A stretch of DNA of 64,000 nt from Labyrinthula sp. Ha (GCA_015227615.1 JAALGZ010000005.1:124001-188000), one strand, 5' to 3'; positions 31,133 through 43,589 are shown, counted from the first letter of the stretch. Notes: generated by a model not told the origin, from the sequence alone. Program-made: numbers and translations.

Positions 31133-33589
31133 CTTTTCGTTTAGTCGAGTCTTTTGTGCACTATGGTAGAGTTCATTTATAGAATTAGAGTAAATGCACT
31201 AATGACTTCTTCATAAAGCTGTTTGTTTTTGGCTCTGTCTTCATTTATAAAGATCGCTTGCATGTTCAAGAAAAAACAACAACATCTGCATTTCTACATG
31301 AATCCTCAAAGATTAAACAAATATTTACTATATTATCCTTTCCCATCAATTCTTGCTGCCGGCCTTACATTGCCGAGAATAATTATTGATAGTTTTTAAA
31401 ATACCAAACAAAGTATTTTAAGAAACGCTATTAAAAATGATTTAGATAGGATAATTCTGCTAATAAAATTAACCAACAATGAGTGAGATTTATTTTTTTT
31501 AAATGACATGAAGCGCTGGAGTTTCGATATACATGAATAAGTTTAAACCAGACTGAGAAGATACAGTGAAGAAGCAGGTGCTTTGGCTGGTGTAAATGTC
31601 ATGTACCTGGGTTTATTGGACACATTGTTTTTCTTGCATTAAGAGACTTTTCTCTATACTAGTTTCTTTTATTTAAAGAGACTATTACTATGGACACAGT
31701 AGTTAATAATGAGGAATGAAGGAGAGGAATTATTCAGTGAAGTTGGTGCCCACTTATCAGATATGGTTTTGCTGCAATAGAAGGTATACTTTGTTGCTAA
31801 TTTTGCCTTATTCAGCAGAAATTCAAAACTTCATAACCTATAATGGAAGGCTTAAGAAAAAATTAATCAGACCAACCAGCACAAAGCTTAGAGGAAGCGG
31901 GCTTACAACTTGATGAGATAAATATAAAGGTCATCCGTCATGTATTTGCTAGTGTGAGGTAACTTTGCGTTGGTTAACGTGAGGTATGAAATTTGCAGGG
32001 TACAAGTTAATTTGGTACACTAGAGTGAGCTCATGAAACATGAAGCTTGAAACCAATGTTAATTACAAAAGTTTTCAAACAACAACTGAATAGTCTTCAT
32101 GATCAACGGCTGCGACAAAAAAAGCTTTTCATTCACTTTTACCTTTCGAGATAGAATTGAACCTTTGCTAAGCAATGTCGTTAAAAACAATATTTCACCT
32201 GTAGTCCAAACTGGTTCTAAACTTTATCTAAATTCTCTTAGAATTAATTATTTGCACAGTACTCAGCTAGTATCCAAATGAGCAACAAGATCTCAATATA
32301 ATTTCACATAGTTGATACTACGACAAGTCTACATTTCACCTCTATATGCATTTGCGGATTTGTACTTATCGAGGGCAGCCTTCCAAGAGCCACTCTAATC
32401 TGTTTGATTGAGTTGTTTCATTGTTCAGCGTAGTTATCCAAAAATATAAATCAAAAACAAGTAAGAAGTAAACCTTAATTCAACAAATCACGAAGGAAGC
32501 TGAATTATCCAGATGAAGATGATAGTTCGTTGCAAGTTGATTAATAAAAAGAAGATCATGTTTATAATGAAAAAGGAAACTCATTTTTAGCAACAATCAA
32601 CATGTTTTCAAACATACAAAAGAGAAATTTACATCTGCTGTTACTTGGATCCAGTTGAAAGTGCCTCTAGGCTGAGGGAGAGATCACCAGGTATGACACT
32701 TAGGAATTAAGAAAGCTGTTTATTGGTTGTTGAAAAAATAAGAAAATTAATTGAAATATGATTTTTGCATTCAGAAATCAAATTTATAGCCACTGTCATT
32801 TGGATGAAGGTGAAGGTGTATCTCAACTGAGAGCAGGATTGAGTGGAACAAGGCTGAAGAGCAAACATATAGATTTTTCTTATTGATAGACTAGGTGCTA
32901 AAATTACCCGGAATAAGATCCCAAAATACTTTATCTGAAAACCATAAGGAAAAAGAAGGCTACAGAGGAAAACTTGTTTTTCTTCGTAGTTTTAGGATAG
33001 ATAAGGAAAGTTTGTGAGCAAAGATACATGGAACATAGACGGAGTGGTTCGCTAAGAGTTGATTTCAGGGTTCGTGGTGAGCATAGGGCCCAGGGTGTTT
33101 CTAATGCTTATGGCCGTTTCAAGACAATTTTCAGAACTAGTGTTCAAAATTTCCTTACTAGTTAAACACGTTTGAACTCATGATGTAGAACTTGTTTTCC
33201 TTTTTATGTTTAGGCTAAGAATATCCCATGAGTGAAGGCACATGATATTTACTTATGGAATAGTTTTATTCTGATTGCTATCAACCTGTCGTTTTTTGAA
33301 GACTTTGTACATTTGAAGAAGATATGCTTTGGACCGAGAAGTTTCTTTATATATGAAGATATGGTTTGGAATTTAGAATCTTCAATCAGATGATGTTTGT
33401 TTGGATAATTTTGTTCCGTGAAGTAAGTAGCATATAAGGAAATTTTACAAGGAGAAAACGGAGGGGTAAGAAAAATGGGATGGTTCGTCAGCAGTTTTCG
33501 AAAACCTATTTAACTCGTGAAATTTAGTATACTTTGACTACGAACTGCGCTTCCTTTTCTTTGCATCTTCATCTTCCTTGAAGAAAATA
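31133..33589. other. gene-free stretch with a diverged direct repeat
   Basis: No gene recognised. Segments of about 60 bp starting near 32,625 and 32,780 resemble each other (both contain AAATTTA, then CTGT..A.TTGGAT, then CTGAG) at roughly 70% identity and about 155 bp apart. This suggests an old duplication or decayed transposon. Confidence 0.35.
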
Positions 33590-35760
33590 TTTTAGAACAA
33601 GAAAGCTGAGAGAGGGAGATACCCGCATCAGAAAAGTTCCCACCGGCGTCCTGTCTCAGGTTGCGTGTCTTTCTTATGACAGTGGCATAGGCTTTTCTTC
33701 ATCCCTCATCGGTGCCATGTTGAGCTTCGTCACATAGTTGGTTCCAACCTGTCTGGAGTGTTGAAAATCTTGCACCTGGTTTTTGGACACCATTAGAATT
33801 TTTGAACCCTGGAAGATTGCCATTGAAAATTGGAGCTCCATCTTCGTGATTTTCCACCCGACTAAGTTCTTTCAACTCTGTTTCAAGAACAGGATAGTTT
33901 TAATAACAAAATCTTGCTAGAAGATGCTCTTGATCTACATAATCTATCTTGAACTATATACAGATTCTTGCAAAATGACGACAAGTGATATTTAGGTTGG
34001 TCCAAGTGGAACAAGTCCGTTCAGGCAAATAAATACCATCAATGCGCTTTATTACCAAATGAAAATTCAGCGAAACCTCAATAGCCGTTTCATCAACGAT
34101 TTAGGATTGATTTCCCCGATACAGGGTTATGTATCATCCACTGATTTTTTTCACTTCGTTGGTTATGATGTTATCCACCTCCTTTGAAATATCCTCACTA
34201 TCGGAATTTCGTTTTTTCAACTTTTTGAACATGAAATTTATATACTCAAAAACCTTTATCTCATGGATTGGTATCAGCTGATCAATTTTCCATCTTTCTT
34301 GTTTCGATGAGAGTTGACATTGTTCAGTAATCTTGAAATGAAACCTGTTAATACGTTGCGTGGAAACATGCCCAAACGTGAGATGTTTCAGAACATATGT
34401 CCAACATATGCTTTCTTATTTTCTCATATGTTTCTTAGAAAAGATTTCTGATAACTCGCTGGAAAATCCTTCAGCAGGTTACCTAGATGGGCATCCAGAT
34501 CTTGTTCCAACAAAAAGTCATAGCTCACGGCTTGGTTAACACGATCGAAGAAGTCCTTGAAATTCGAGCCCTTCAACCCCTTTGCTAATGACGCGAGCGA
34601 TGATTAAAGATGCTTGAAGCAGTGTACATGCGATGCCTATAGTTAATTAGCTCCCTCCGTCAACGCCATTGATCCAACACACATTATGACCTTAGCTGAA
34701 TCTAATGCAAGATCCTTTAGCCCTTTCAAAACCTCTTAGTGATTTTCCGTTTGAATTGACGTGCAGTAAAAATGCACCGTTTTAAGAAAGCAATTGACAC
34801 CTACGGGGAGTCTAGCGACAACGATGTAGGGAGACACTTCATGGGTGGTCCCGATCTGTTTCGATTCCGAATACAGATCAATTTGTTTAGTATATATGTA
34901 TTCTTGAAAGGTTATTCCTCTCACCCTGGGTCTTCCTTCGGTTTCATTCTAGTTGGAGAATTTAAACTTTTCACCATTATTTAAATATTTTTGTCCAGTT
35001 TTCCTTAAAATTTAAATATCTATATCATCAGAGGTTCTTCATTCTTCTCCAGCTCTTTTTGATTCACGCTTAAGTAAACTTTTATTGAAGTAGATCCATG
35101 GAATATCACGATGTAATGCAGATGCTACGGCTGGTAAGGGTGTGTTAGCAACTCCTACAAACCTAATCATATTCATTTTGTGTGGTTTTTCTTCAGAGAA
35201 AGCCGTTGTTTCCTTTCCATTGATTTTTGATTCATGACCTGGGTGACGTAAAGACTTGACTGGAAAGATGTATTTTTCAAGTTCAAGATCAAACTTAATG
35301 TGTAATCAAAATGTACAAATCTTAGAAGCAACAGTGCTTGTACCATTTCTACGTAGCATTCTTTAGAATAAACTTAGACATTATGTGTGTCTGTTACTAT
35401 GAAAAGCGGTGAGACGAAACCTTTTTCCATCTAAATCGGTTTCAACTACTTTGTCAAGTACTTCGAACATTGCTTCTGATGTAGTACCTCTGTACAAGGT
35501 CCAATCATCTGGCTAATTCATTTGTTCCGCGTGTTGGAAATCCATTTCACCAAATTCAGGCAGATTTCACACTTTTTTTGCTTGTCATTTGTATTTCCTC
35601 TTTTTTCAAATCTTGAACTTTGTGGCCTTCTGGCCTTGGGTTCTTCTATTGTTACTGCCAATAAGAGCAGTCTTCCAAAGCCCAGCCTCTAAAGACCCGA
35701 TACTCTAGTAGCTACATTCGTCACTATATCATTTAGTACCAAATCGTTTTTACTGTTGAA
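33590..35760 (-). pseudogene. decayed MULE-type transposase (FAR1-like)
   Basis: Read on the minus strand from about 35,700 downward, pieces of a Mutator-like transposase appear in order. First comes a FAR1-like DNA-binding segment, with KFDLELEKYIFPVKSLRHPGHE near 35,220-35,290 (cf. W.v...l.HNHe). Next, ENH and EVLKGLKDLALDSAKVMC lie near 34,690-34,740 (cf. WvL..lk...P.viiTD). Last are HVHCFKHL and FKDFFDRVNQA near 34,540-34,640 (cf. C.wHi.kN and the helical region after it). Stops and frame changes interrupt it at least ten times, so it is an old dead copy. No terminal inverted repeats or 9-bp target duplication were found by eye. Confidence 0.5.
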
Positions 35761-38700
35761 ATATAACATCAAAATTTGGTTGTCAACAAGAGATTATTAT
35801 TAGATACTAGAGAGGACGGATACAGAGGGAAACTAAGAGTCAGGACACCTTACAGAACAGAAGAAAGTACTAACAAAGAACAGATGGGAGTAGACCAAGC
35901 CACTTTAAGCCCAATTCAAGGTACTGTAGCATAAGACCTGAGAAAGAATCACTTCCACTATACATTCTTACGTTTTACTTTTATTGTAGTTAGTTCATGC
36001 ACCTGATGAACTGGTCTTAATCTCAGTCATGAAATGAGGATGAGCAAACCTCATTGTATGGAGAAACAAGTTAGAATTGTCTTTTCCTGGTAGAAGTTTT
36101 TTAGCAATTTTAATGGCCACACCTCGATCTAGTAGCATAAATACTTAATTAGATAGATATATACCTACTTTTTTCGACTTTCTTTGGAAAAGGACAGTAT
36201 TCGCGCCCTTCCATTAACATGGATCATAAGTTGAAAACATTTAGATAATTAATAATATCACCGTAACTTCTGCTACTGTACTTTCCGATCATCAATTAAA
36301 CTCTATTGCTGTTAACAAGATAATAAAAATTTGGAACAGCTGCATTAATGCTCTTGGTTAAACAAAGCATGTTCTGCCTATTTTGGATAAATCTCCTTCA
36401 CTTTCATATTGCCAATTCCCCGCCAAAAAAAAATTCCCAATATTAGTAGCTTGTAGTTATGACTACCTATACTACAAGTTGCAGGTGTATGATTCGGGCA
36501 AGATTTACAAAGTCGAGATTAATATCTATGTGTAGCACCACTAGTTCTTATAGCCGATGATGCTAGTATAAACACAGGAATAACCATCAACACACAAACT
36601 TAAATAAAATCAAGTATCTTGTCTAAGGTCTTGTTGAAAAGATTCCTTGTTTCTGTATTTTTCTTTTAAGAGGTTTATTAGGGTGAAAATTTTGAAATCC
36701 CTTGAAATTATTGGTTTTACTCCATTTTCACATCATTCCTAATGTATAAACCCAATCCTTTACATTACAATATTCGGTTTTTAAATTTATCAGACTTCGT
36801 GGTAGAAGGAACAATAGCATCCTAGATTTGCACATGAGAAGTGGGATGCAAAAATACACAAGAGTTGCTGAAGCTAGAGCCCCGGTATGCAGTGTGAATT
36901 GTGTGTTCACAAAGATTTTGGTGGTGGTTTTTTGAAGTATCTAAGACTTTAAACATCCGAGTGTACCTCCAATTTACTTTCAACGAGGAATGATTAAAGT
37001 TGTCGTAGGAGTTTCAAGGTATGTGAATTTTAAATTCGATTTTCTTACCGTAACGAATCCAGCAATAAGAATTCTCCTCAACGTGCACCTGGAGACCATA
37101 TAAATAAATTCATATAAGAATGTATTTCCCCCATCTTAGAGATAATTCTATCTTAAAAAAACGGTATTGTTTGTGTATAGAGTGTAGTTGAACTGCCAAA
37201 GTTTAATGCGATGTATCCTCTAAGTATAGCATTATACGGGAGGGTAAGTGGGAAATAGTAAGTGAAACCTCAGTGGCTAATCTTAGCTTTTCAGGTCCGA
37301 CTGAACTTAATCAATACAAGGCTCCAAGCTAACGACTAGTTAATTTAAGCTTCCAAATTGAGCTACAATATTAAGCCTTATTATACAGTGTCGTCTATTC
37401 CGGGAAAACTAATAGTAGCCATTATAAAATCAATCTTAAAGTGCCTATATAGCTTTTAAACTTAGTAATTGAAACAAATAAATAAAATTTTGGCTTAACA
37501 ATTAAAGCTGAGTCAAGATCAAAACGCTAATCATCAAGTTGGGTGGGGAATATTATTTCAAACATTTAAGGACACATAATTTTTTCCATGTGATAAATGG
37601 TTTTTCTTTGAGAAAAGAGCTAAAGATTGAAAGTAGTTAAGTAGAGCGCCATAATATGCACTTATCTATATCCTTTGGAAAATAACCCGACATATTGCCC
37701 TATAGCAATATTAAGAACCAAGTGCTAGTCAGGAATTATGGTTCCGTGGCTAGCACAAAGTCTTATGCATGTGGTTTAGGTGCTTTATAAATTTAAAAAC
37801 CCGGTGTTGGATATATTTTTTCTTACTGAAAAAAAATATAGTTCAATCAAGGATATAATGAGAAGATTGTATTTTGTTCTATTATTTCCTGAAAGTAAAT
37901 ATGTTTCTTGATTTCCATCCATTTTCAGTATCCAAACTCCAATTTGGATGTAAAAGCTTCTATGAATTCCAACTTTACCTCAGTTTCTTATCTATGATGT
38001 AGTTATATTATATCTATACTTCAAAGCAAAGAAGGAAATAACCAGATATTCTTAATAAGATCGAACACCCACTGAAAAACTAGTGGCAGGCAAGTGTAGA
38101 TAGAGAAAAAGCAAAACATTAGTTCAAACAATTGGGTGAAATTTATCAGACAATACATTGCTTTCTCGAACCTTAGAGCAACTTACAGGAGTGGTTAGAT
38201 ATATAGTAACAGGAAAACGATGTATATAATTTATCTTGTTGCCTTTTGTACAAATAATAGGTACCATATCTGATACAATACAAACCCCCACTGTATATAA
38301 TATATATATATTTAAGAATCCTCGATAGAATCTTTGCTTGTATTTGAATTCATTTTCATGAAATATAACTAACATTATTGTTTGCACTTAATTATTTCTA
38401 TCATACGTAAGTTCTTGTTTTAGTTCAGCGAGTATAGATAACAATGTGGATCTATAATGATCTCACGGGATTTATATATATTAATACTACGTGAAACATT
38501 AAAACAAAATGTTTAAAGAATCTATAATATTTTGTTTTATCCGGTTTAATTTTCTCTTTTGTGAGTAAAGAAACCATTGACTAGGATGTTGCTCAAATAA
38601 ATGCAATGTCTACTATAGATTGTATATACTAAAGAAAATATATTCTTGTTGAACAGAAATTATTTCACTATGAAACCAGGAGACAATCTTAAAAAGCTTA

Positions 38701-40493
38701 AATTTTAGCAGTAAATTCTAGAGTGTCAGATATTAATAATTTAGTTGAAGGTGTTATAAATATCCAAGTTTATAAGAATATAAATTACTGCGTAGGCAGA
38801 TTCTGTGACCGGGTAACTTAACTAGGAACATATCGTGACTCCTTGTTGAAAGCTCAGGATAGCCCTAAAAGTTTTTATAGGAACTGAAAAAGAATGAAAA
38901 ACAACCAGATACTTTAAGTAGTAGCTGGGAAGTTCTTAGTCTGTCATCAGGTATTTAATCTCTCTGTGTTTTTGTGAGAATATTCTTGGCTGTTAAAGAT
39001 TACTAGTAAAATGTATCGACACCATCGCCAAATTCTAGAAGAGAGTTAAATCCATAAGTATATAATAACTTAGAAAGTTATTCCTTTTCTGTAGTTCCTA
39101 ACTAAAAATAGAAGGAAGATGGGTTGTATCTAGAATAAGAAGTACGGCTCTTTCTGCAATATACGGCCTGCTTCTTTGATAACAATTTTCGTTTTTTTTT
39201 GAATTCCTAAAGAATCTTTCATTGAATGTTTGATAAACCCGCGAAACCCATGAGATTATTGAATTTTTTCGAACCTTAGTTGGGATGATAATGAGAGTTT
39301 TTAATTTCTCAATCAGAGTCTTGCTTAAATCTGGATCTTGTACTGAAAGAGCTTTGCATTTATCTCAAGAAGTTTAACTAAAAATAATATAAAACGTCGG
39401 GTGACGGATATCCAAAATCGTTCTAGTAAATTTAGTGATGTTTGAAAATATATCACAAGTAGAAACTGCGTTATCTTAATACGCTGTTTGATATAGATAA
39501 TCTAAATACTTTGAATATTCGGAAACATGCAAGAAATTAGTTATTTTTAAAGTGATTTCAAGTAGCTTTTTGTTATGACCCGCCTTCATTGAACAACGGA
39601 ATACCATGGTTTTTCTGAACCATTAGCACATGAGTGAAAGAGACATGTAGTCTTATAAATCATAGTCAATTGTTGTGTATTTAAATACGCTTATATGGAT
39701 CATATCTGAAAAATTTGGAAATGTAACCTAATAGTTCTTAAAACAGGCATCTCCCTTTAATGAGTAAAAGTTCTATCAGAGCCAAGAGCTATTATTTTTC
39801 GCTCAAGCTTTTAGATAGTCTGAGACCCTTCCTTGAAACTCTTCAGTATTTGTTTCACTAATATTTATTTTCAATCATATTGCCTTAAACTAGCATATAC
39901 CTAAGATACTGGTTTCCTTTTATGAAGATTATTGCTGCGGCGGGACAATAGCCACTCAACTGAAGTAATAATAGGCTCCTACAGAGCTTATTATTTCCAA
40001 ATTCCTCAATTCATAGTCTTACAAAGAGTGATTTTAATATTTTATATTATTCAATATTAATAATAACAAAATACAATAAATATTTCTCACACTTAACTTT
40101 TTCAAAATTAATTAGAAATTTCTGGGTTACCAAACATATATGCATACTTTTCTCGATTAAAAAAATGTCGTCGACAAGAAAACCCAGGGCCAATGGGTAA
40201 TTCAATGACTTAGCACATAATCTATATAGATGCGATCTTACATTGAATAAAATTGACGAATAAACATATGTACGCTTTGACCCACTAGAAGTTGTACCTG
40301 GTGCTTGGAAGCATGTGTTAACTACACTACTCAGGTATCGTTGAGCAAAATAAAAATGAGCAATTAAAGCCAAAGCTATTCAATTAAAGAAAGCATTTTT
40401 GCTCATATTCTCTTTATTCTTGTTTTCTTTCTAGAACTGACTGCAGTCTGGGGTAAGCCACAAACTATCAGTCTTATGGACAAATCTGAGGAA
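35761..40493. other. 4.7-kb gene-free stretch
   Basis: No gene, RNA or repeat recognised. Very AT-rich, with a short TA-rich run near 38,300. Confidence 0.5.
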
Positions 40494-40513
40494 GACAATG
40501 TTGCTTTACTAAG
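40494..40513 (+). promoter_or_regulatory. shared upstream motif, actin-related gene copy
   Basis: Reads GACAATGTTGCTTTACTAAG, starting 100 nt before the ATG. It fits CAAT-N4-C(A/T)TTAC. Confidence 0.5.
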
Positions 40514-40593
40514 GAAATTATATTTCATTGTAGAATCTTAAACTCAGAAAGTACAGTGCAAGGGTCCACCAAGAAGACTGCACTGAAACATAC

Positions 40594-41613
40594 ATGGTTG
40601 GGAGAACAAATTATGACGCAGTGATTCTGGATTATGGGCGATATTCTTTAAACTTTGGTCACGCAGAAACACATGAGGATCCAGAAGTAGCCTGGAGATT
40701 AGGTTGGGACTTCGAAACTCCTCTTATAGAAAAGGGTGTTGTCAGAAATTTTGATGAATTTGAACATTTTACTAAGAAGGGATTTGAAACATTAAATCAT
40801 AACAGTTTCACAAGTCCAGTACTATTTTGTGACTATCCAGGAAATCCGTTTTCGAACCGTGAAAAAATTTCAGAAGTTTTGTTTGAAAAGTTTGATGTTC
40901 CTTCTGTTTGGTTCTCGCAAAAAACAATCCTTGAAACTTATTCAGTTGGACTAACGAGTGCGTTTGTTCTACGCTCGGGAGACCACGTAAGTGCAACCTC
41001 TATTGTTTTTGAGGGACACACGGTTCCAGCTGTAACTAAAAGGATTGCATTAGGTGGAAATGATGTAAACGAGGCACTAATCTCTTCACTTTCTTTGTCT
41101 CACTCTCTCTCAACAAGTGATACATATAATTTAAAGGAAAAAATTTGCGAAGTTTGTCCATCAAAAAAAGTGTTCAACACTTTAGACACTGAGAAAATAC
41201 ATTCTGTGAAGCTTCCAGATGGAGAGGATATTCAAATCAAAAGCTGGCAAGCATTTGTCCCTGGAGAGGCGCAATATAGACCAGCTATACTTGACGATAC
41301 AAAGCCAGGTTTCCAAACACTTTTGAAAAACTCAGTTGAGGAAATTCCAGTTGACCTGAAACCCATTTTGTTCAATCACTTCTACGTTACTGGGGGAAAC
41401 ATGAAACTCAAAGGCAATGTCCAGAGGTTAGAGAAACTGGTTAAAAAGAAAATAAAAAATGTTAAAAGTCTGCTTCAACCCCCTGATCTAGAGTCCGCCT
41501 GTTTCTTAGGAGGGTCAATCGTTGCTTCGCTGGACAATTTCAAAGGCATGGGCTTGAGCAAAGCTGTTTATGAAGAGTACGGGGCACATTGCGTGCATGA
41601 AGTCTGCTATTAA
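40594..41613 (+). CDS. divergent actin-related protein
   Basis: A 339-residue protein with actin's layout. IEKGVVRNFDEFEHFTKKGFETL (about 46-68) corresponds to actin's I.hGiv.nWd.me..w...f. SPVLFCDYPGNPFSNREKISEVLFEKFDVPSVW matches PVLLTEAPLNPK.NREKM.qimFE.FN.PA. SVGLTSAFVLRSGDHVSATSIVFEGHTVP matches the second phosphate-loop region. The end (GMGLSKAVYEEYGAHCVHEVC) matches WISK.EYDE.G..iVHRKC. The first phosphate loop, normally DNGSG, reads DYGRYS, and the second SGDG reads SGDH, so normal ATP binding is doubtful. It is about 35 residues shorter than actin. Divergent Arps of this kind are often nuclear (Arp4, Arp5, Arp6, Arp8 in chromatin remodellers), and the C-terminus slightly favours Arp4, but I cannot assign it. 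Its stop overlaps that of COG1 on the other strand. Confidence 0.8.
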   Translation: MVGRTNYDAVILDYGRYSLNFGHAETHEDPEVAWRLGWDFETPLIEKGVVRNFDEFEHFTKKGFETLNHNSFTSPVLFCDYPGNPFSNREKISEVLFEKFDVPSVWFSQKTILETYSVGLTSAFVLRSGDHVSATSIVFEGHTVPAVTKRIALGGNDVNEALISSLSLSHSLSTSDTYNLKEKICEVCPSKKVFNTLDTEKIHSVKLPDGEDIQIKSWQAFVPGEAQYRPAILDDTKPGFQTLLKNSVEEIPVDLKPILFNHFYVTGGNMKLKGNVQRLEKLVKKKIKNVKSLLQPPDLESACFLGGSIVASLDNFKGMGLSKAVYEEYGAHCVHEVCY

Positions 41614-43508
41614 CCTGTATTGGTCCTAAATAAAGAGGTTGCCTGATCCAGAAAACCTTCAAAAACTCGTTTTGTTTCATCCTTGCGTTCAACGTGCTCA
41701 TTCTCTTTATCCCTTTTTTCTAGCACAGATACTGGAATTGTTTCGAAACGAGGACCTATCTCTTCAAACCATTCTATTTGATCGGTGCTTTCTTGTTGAT
41801 CTGATGAAGGTAAACCCATGAATCCAAAGGTAGAAGCGCTGAGCAAACACAATTCATTTGTTGGTGAAACAGGTTGCGTACCGCTGTGCATCCCGAGAAA
41901 CTCATGGATAAGCTCAGCATCTGCTACACACTGTCCAGATGATTCGGAAAGTCTTTTCTGCACTAGTTCAACTGTTTTTTGTTTGAGACTATGAGAACAG
42001 ATTTTTAACACTTGAGATAGCTCGAACAGTATCTGCAAAGTAGCAGGATTGGCCTTTTCGTTTGTCTCAATGCTGGCTGAAACAGTTGACCCAAAAAATC
42101 CCAGTTTTACATAGTTCTCAAAATAATTCGTCATTAAGCTTTCCACGTGAGTAAGTGTTCTTTTTTCGACTTTAAGCAAGACTCCTTTCATCTCAGTGTT
42201 GAATAAATTTTTGACAAATGACTGACTAGGCCAATTATAAGCTAGTATTTTCCTTTTAGTTAAAAAAACAAGATTTAACTGTACAAGAACTGACTCTTCA
42301 GAATATTCTTCTATAAATTTTGCAAAAGAAACCAAAAATTCAACAAAACTTTGCTGAAAAACGTCTCCAGGAAATTTTTCCAAAGAGTCGAAGACTCCTT
42401 CGTCAACCTCAACAGGCAATATGACAGCTTTACGAACAGAACTCAGCAGGTTATTAAAGAATTTATTTAAAAATTTTTGAATTATTTGCTGCTTCCGCTT
42501 AATGAAAGCCTCTTCAAAAAACAGATCAAACAAAAAGAGCTCTTTAAAGACATGCTCGGTTTCATCCTGCATTTTTCCCTCGAGAGACCGTAGATTCGAC
42601 AGGTTAATAACCATGGAGATATGTGCTGAAATGTCGGGGTATATCACGTTTTTCAAGTCAGTTAGTTCAGATCTTGATATTTTAGGAAAATAGTTTTCTA
42701 ATATTGTTACATAGTCAACAAGAATTTCAGGAGAAAGGGAACGTGTAAAACTGCTCTTCACAATTTCCTTCAGTAACAATAGAAACTCTCCTTTACCATC
42801 ATAAGAACACAAAGAAAAAATCTTTATGATAAACTTAGTTATTTGCAATGATGGAAGAATATTTTCTTTTCTAACTTTGCTAAGCAAGAAAAACGGTATT
42901 TCCTGTTTTAGCGCATGTTTGGCTCCAATTATTTCAACTTCTTCATTAGTCAGTTTATTCTTTGATATTTGACGAGCAGAAAACTGTTTCAGTAGATTAT
43001 TTATAGTTGAAATATTTATATCTATATTTTCCTCTTTTTGGAGTTGATTTGTTTGTGAGCGCAAAAAATTGTCTAAAGCAGATGAAAACTTCTGAAGATT
43101 ACTTTCACTTAGTTGTTGATCTATTTCGAATAAGCAATATATAATACTTGTAAAATCGACAACAGTGCCTGTAACAATTTCATGTGTTTCAGGAGAACTT
43201 AATTTAGGTTCAGTTGTTAACTCGGTCTGAAGTTTTTCACACAAGTTGTCGAATTCTCTTAAGGACTTATCAAAGGCAAGAACGGTTGAAGAAAAAGAAA
43301 GAAGGTCGTTCAGACGATTCGTCACTAAGTCTTTCAATTCAGATTTTACTTTTTCAGATTCGTTGCGACTGTGATTTAACACTGCGCGAGCTTGGTTTAC
43401 TTTCAATGAAGCAAAAACTTCAGAAACTGTTGAAAACGATACTTTGCTCATTTGATAAGAAAGAGCTGTGGACGACAAAAAACCTATTTTCCTAATGGCC
43501 AATCTCAC
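41610..43508 (-). CDS. COG1-like subunit of the conserved oligomeric Golgi complex
   Basis: A 632-residue, largely helical protein. The N-terminal part (VFASLKVNQARAVLNHSRNESEKVKSELKDLVTNRLNDLLSFSSTVLAFDKSLREFDNLCEKL, read in overlapping blocks over about residues 30-95) follows the COG1/Vps51 pattern of a lobe-A coiled coil (..ELR..vg.rYrdLi.aad.I..M). The complex tethers retrograde vesicles to the Golgi. Beyond this region similarity is weak, so the subunit name rests on the N-terminus; it is shorter than animal COG1 (about 980). An alternative start is the second Met, at 43451. The first Met lies only 7 bp from the tRNA-Ile gene. A weaker copy of the shared upstream motif lies beyond the tRNA (43,605-43,625), suggesting that the transcript may run through it in antisense. 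Confidence 0.6.
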   Translation of the reverse strand: MRLAIRKIGFLSSTALSYQMSKVSFSTVSEVFASLKVNQARAVLNHSRNESEKVKSELKDLVTNRLNDLLSFSSTVLAFDKSLREFDNLCEKLQTELTTEPKLSSPETHEIVTGTVVDFTSIIYCLFEIDQQLSESNLQKFSSALDNFLRSQTNQLQKEENIDINISTINNLLKQFSARQISKNKLTNEEVEIIGAKHALKQEIPFFLLSKVRKENILPSLQITKFIIKIFSLCSYDGKGEFLLLLKEIVKSSFTRSLSPEILVDYVTILENYFPKISRSELTDLKNVIYPDISAHISMVINLSNLRSLEGKMQDETEHVFKELFLFDLFFEEAFIKRKQQIIQKFLNKFFNNLLSSVRKAVILPVEVDEGVFDSLEKFPGDVFQQSFVEFLVSFAKFIEEYSEESVLVQLNLVFLTKRKILAYNWPSQSFVKNLFNTEMKGVLLKVEKRTLTHVESLMTNYFENYVKLGFFGSTVSASIETNEKANPATLQILFELSQVLKICSHSLKQKTVELVQKRLSESSGQCVADAELIHEFLGMHSGTQPVSPTNELCLLSASTFGFMGLPSSDQQESTDQIEWFEEIGPRFETIPVSVLEKRDKENEHVERKDETKRVFEGFLDQATSLFRTNTG

Positions 43509-43515
43509 ATGAGAA

Positions 43516-43589
43516 GGTCTTGTAGCTCAGTTGGTCAGAGCGTGGTGCTAATAACACCAAGGTCCACGGTTCGAGCCCGTGCTGGACCA
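43516..43589 (+). tRNA. tRNA-Ile (anticodon AAT)
   Basis: A complete 74-nt cloverleaf without intron. The acceptor 5' strand is GGTCTTG and its 3' partner CTGGACC, followed by discriminator A; two acceptor positions are G-T or mismatched as read. The D arm is GCTCAGTTGGTCAGAGC. The anticodon stem TGGTG/CACCA closes the loop CTAATAA, which gives anticodon AAT (read as inosine, for ATT, ATC and ATA codons). The T arm is CACGG-TTCGAGC-CCGTG. A run of five T from 43,592 serves as Pol III terminator. The sequence is nearly that of nuclear tRNA-Ile of other eukaryotes, so it is nuclear rather than organellar. Confidence 0.96.
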
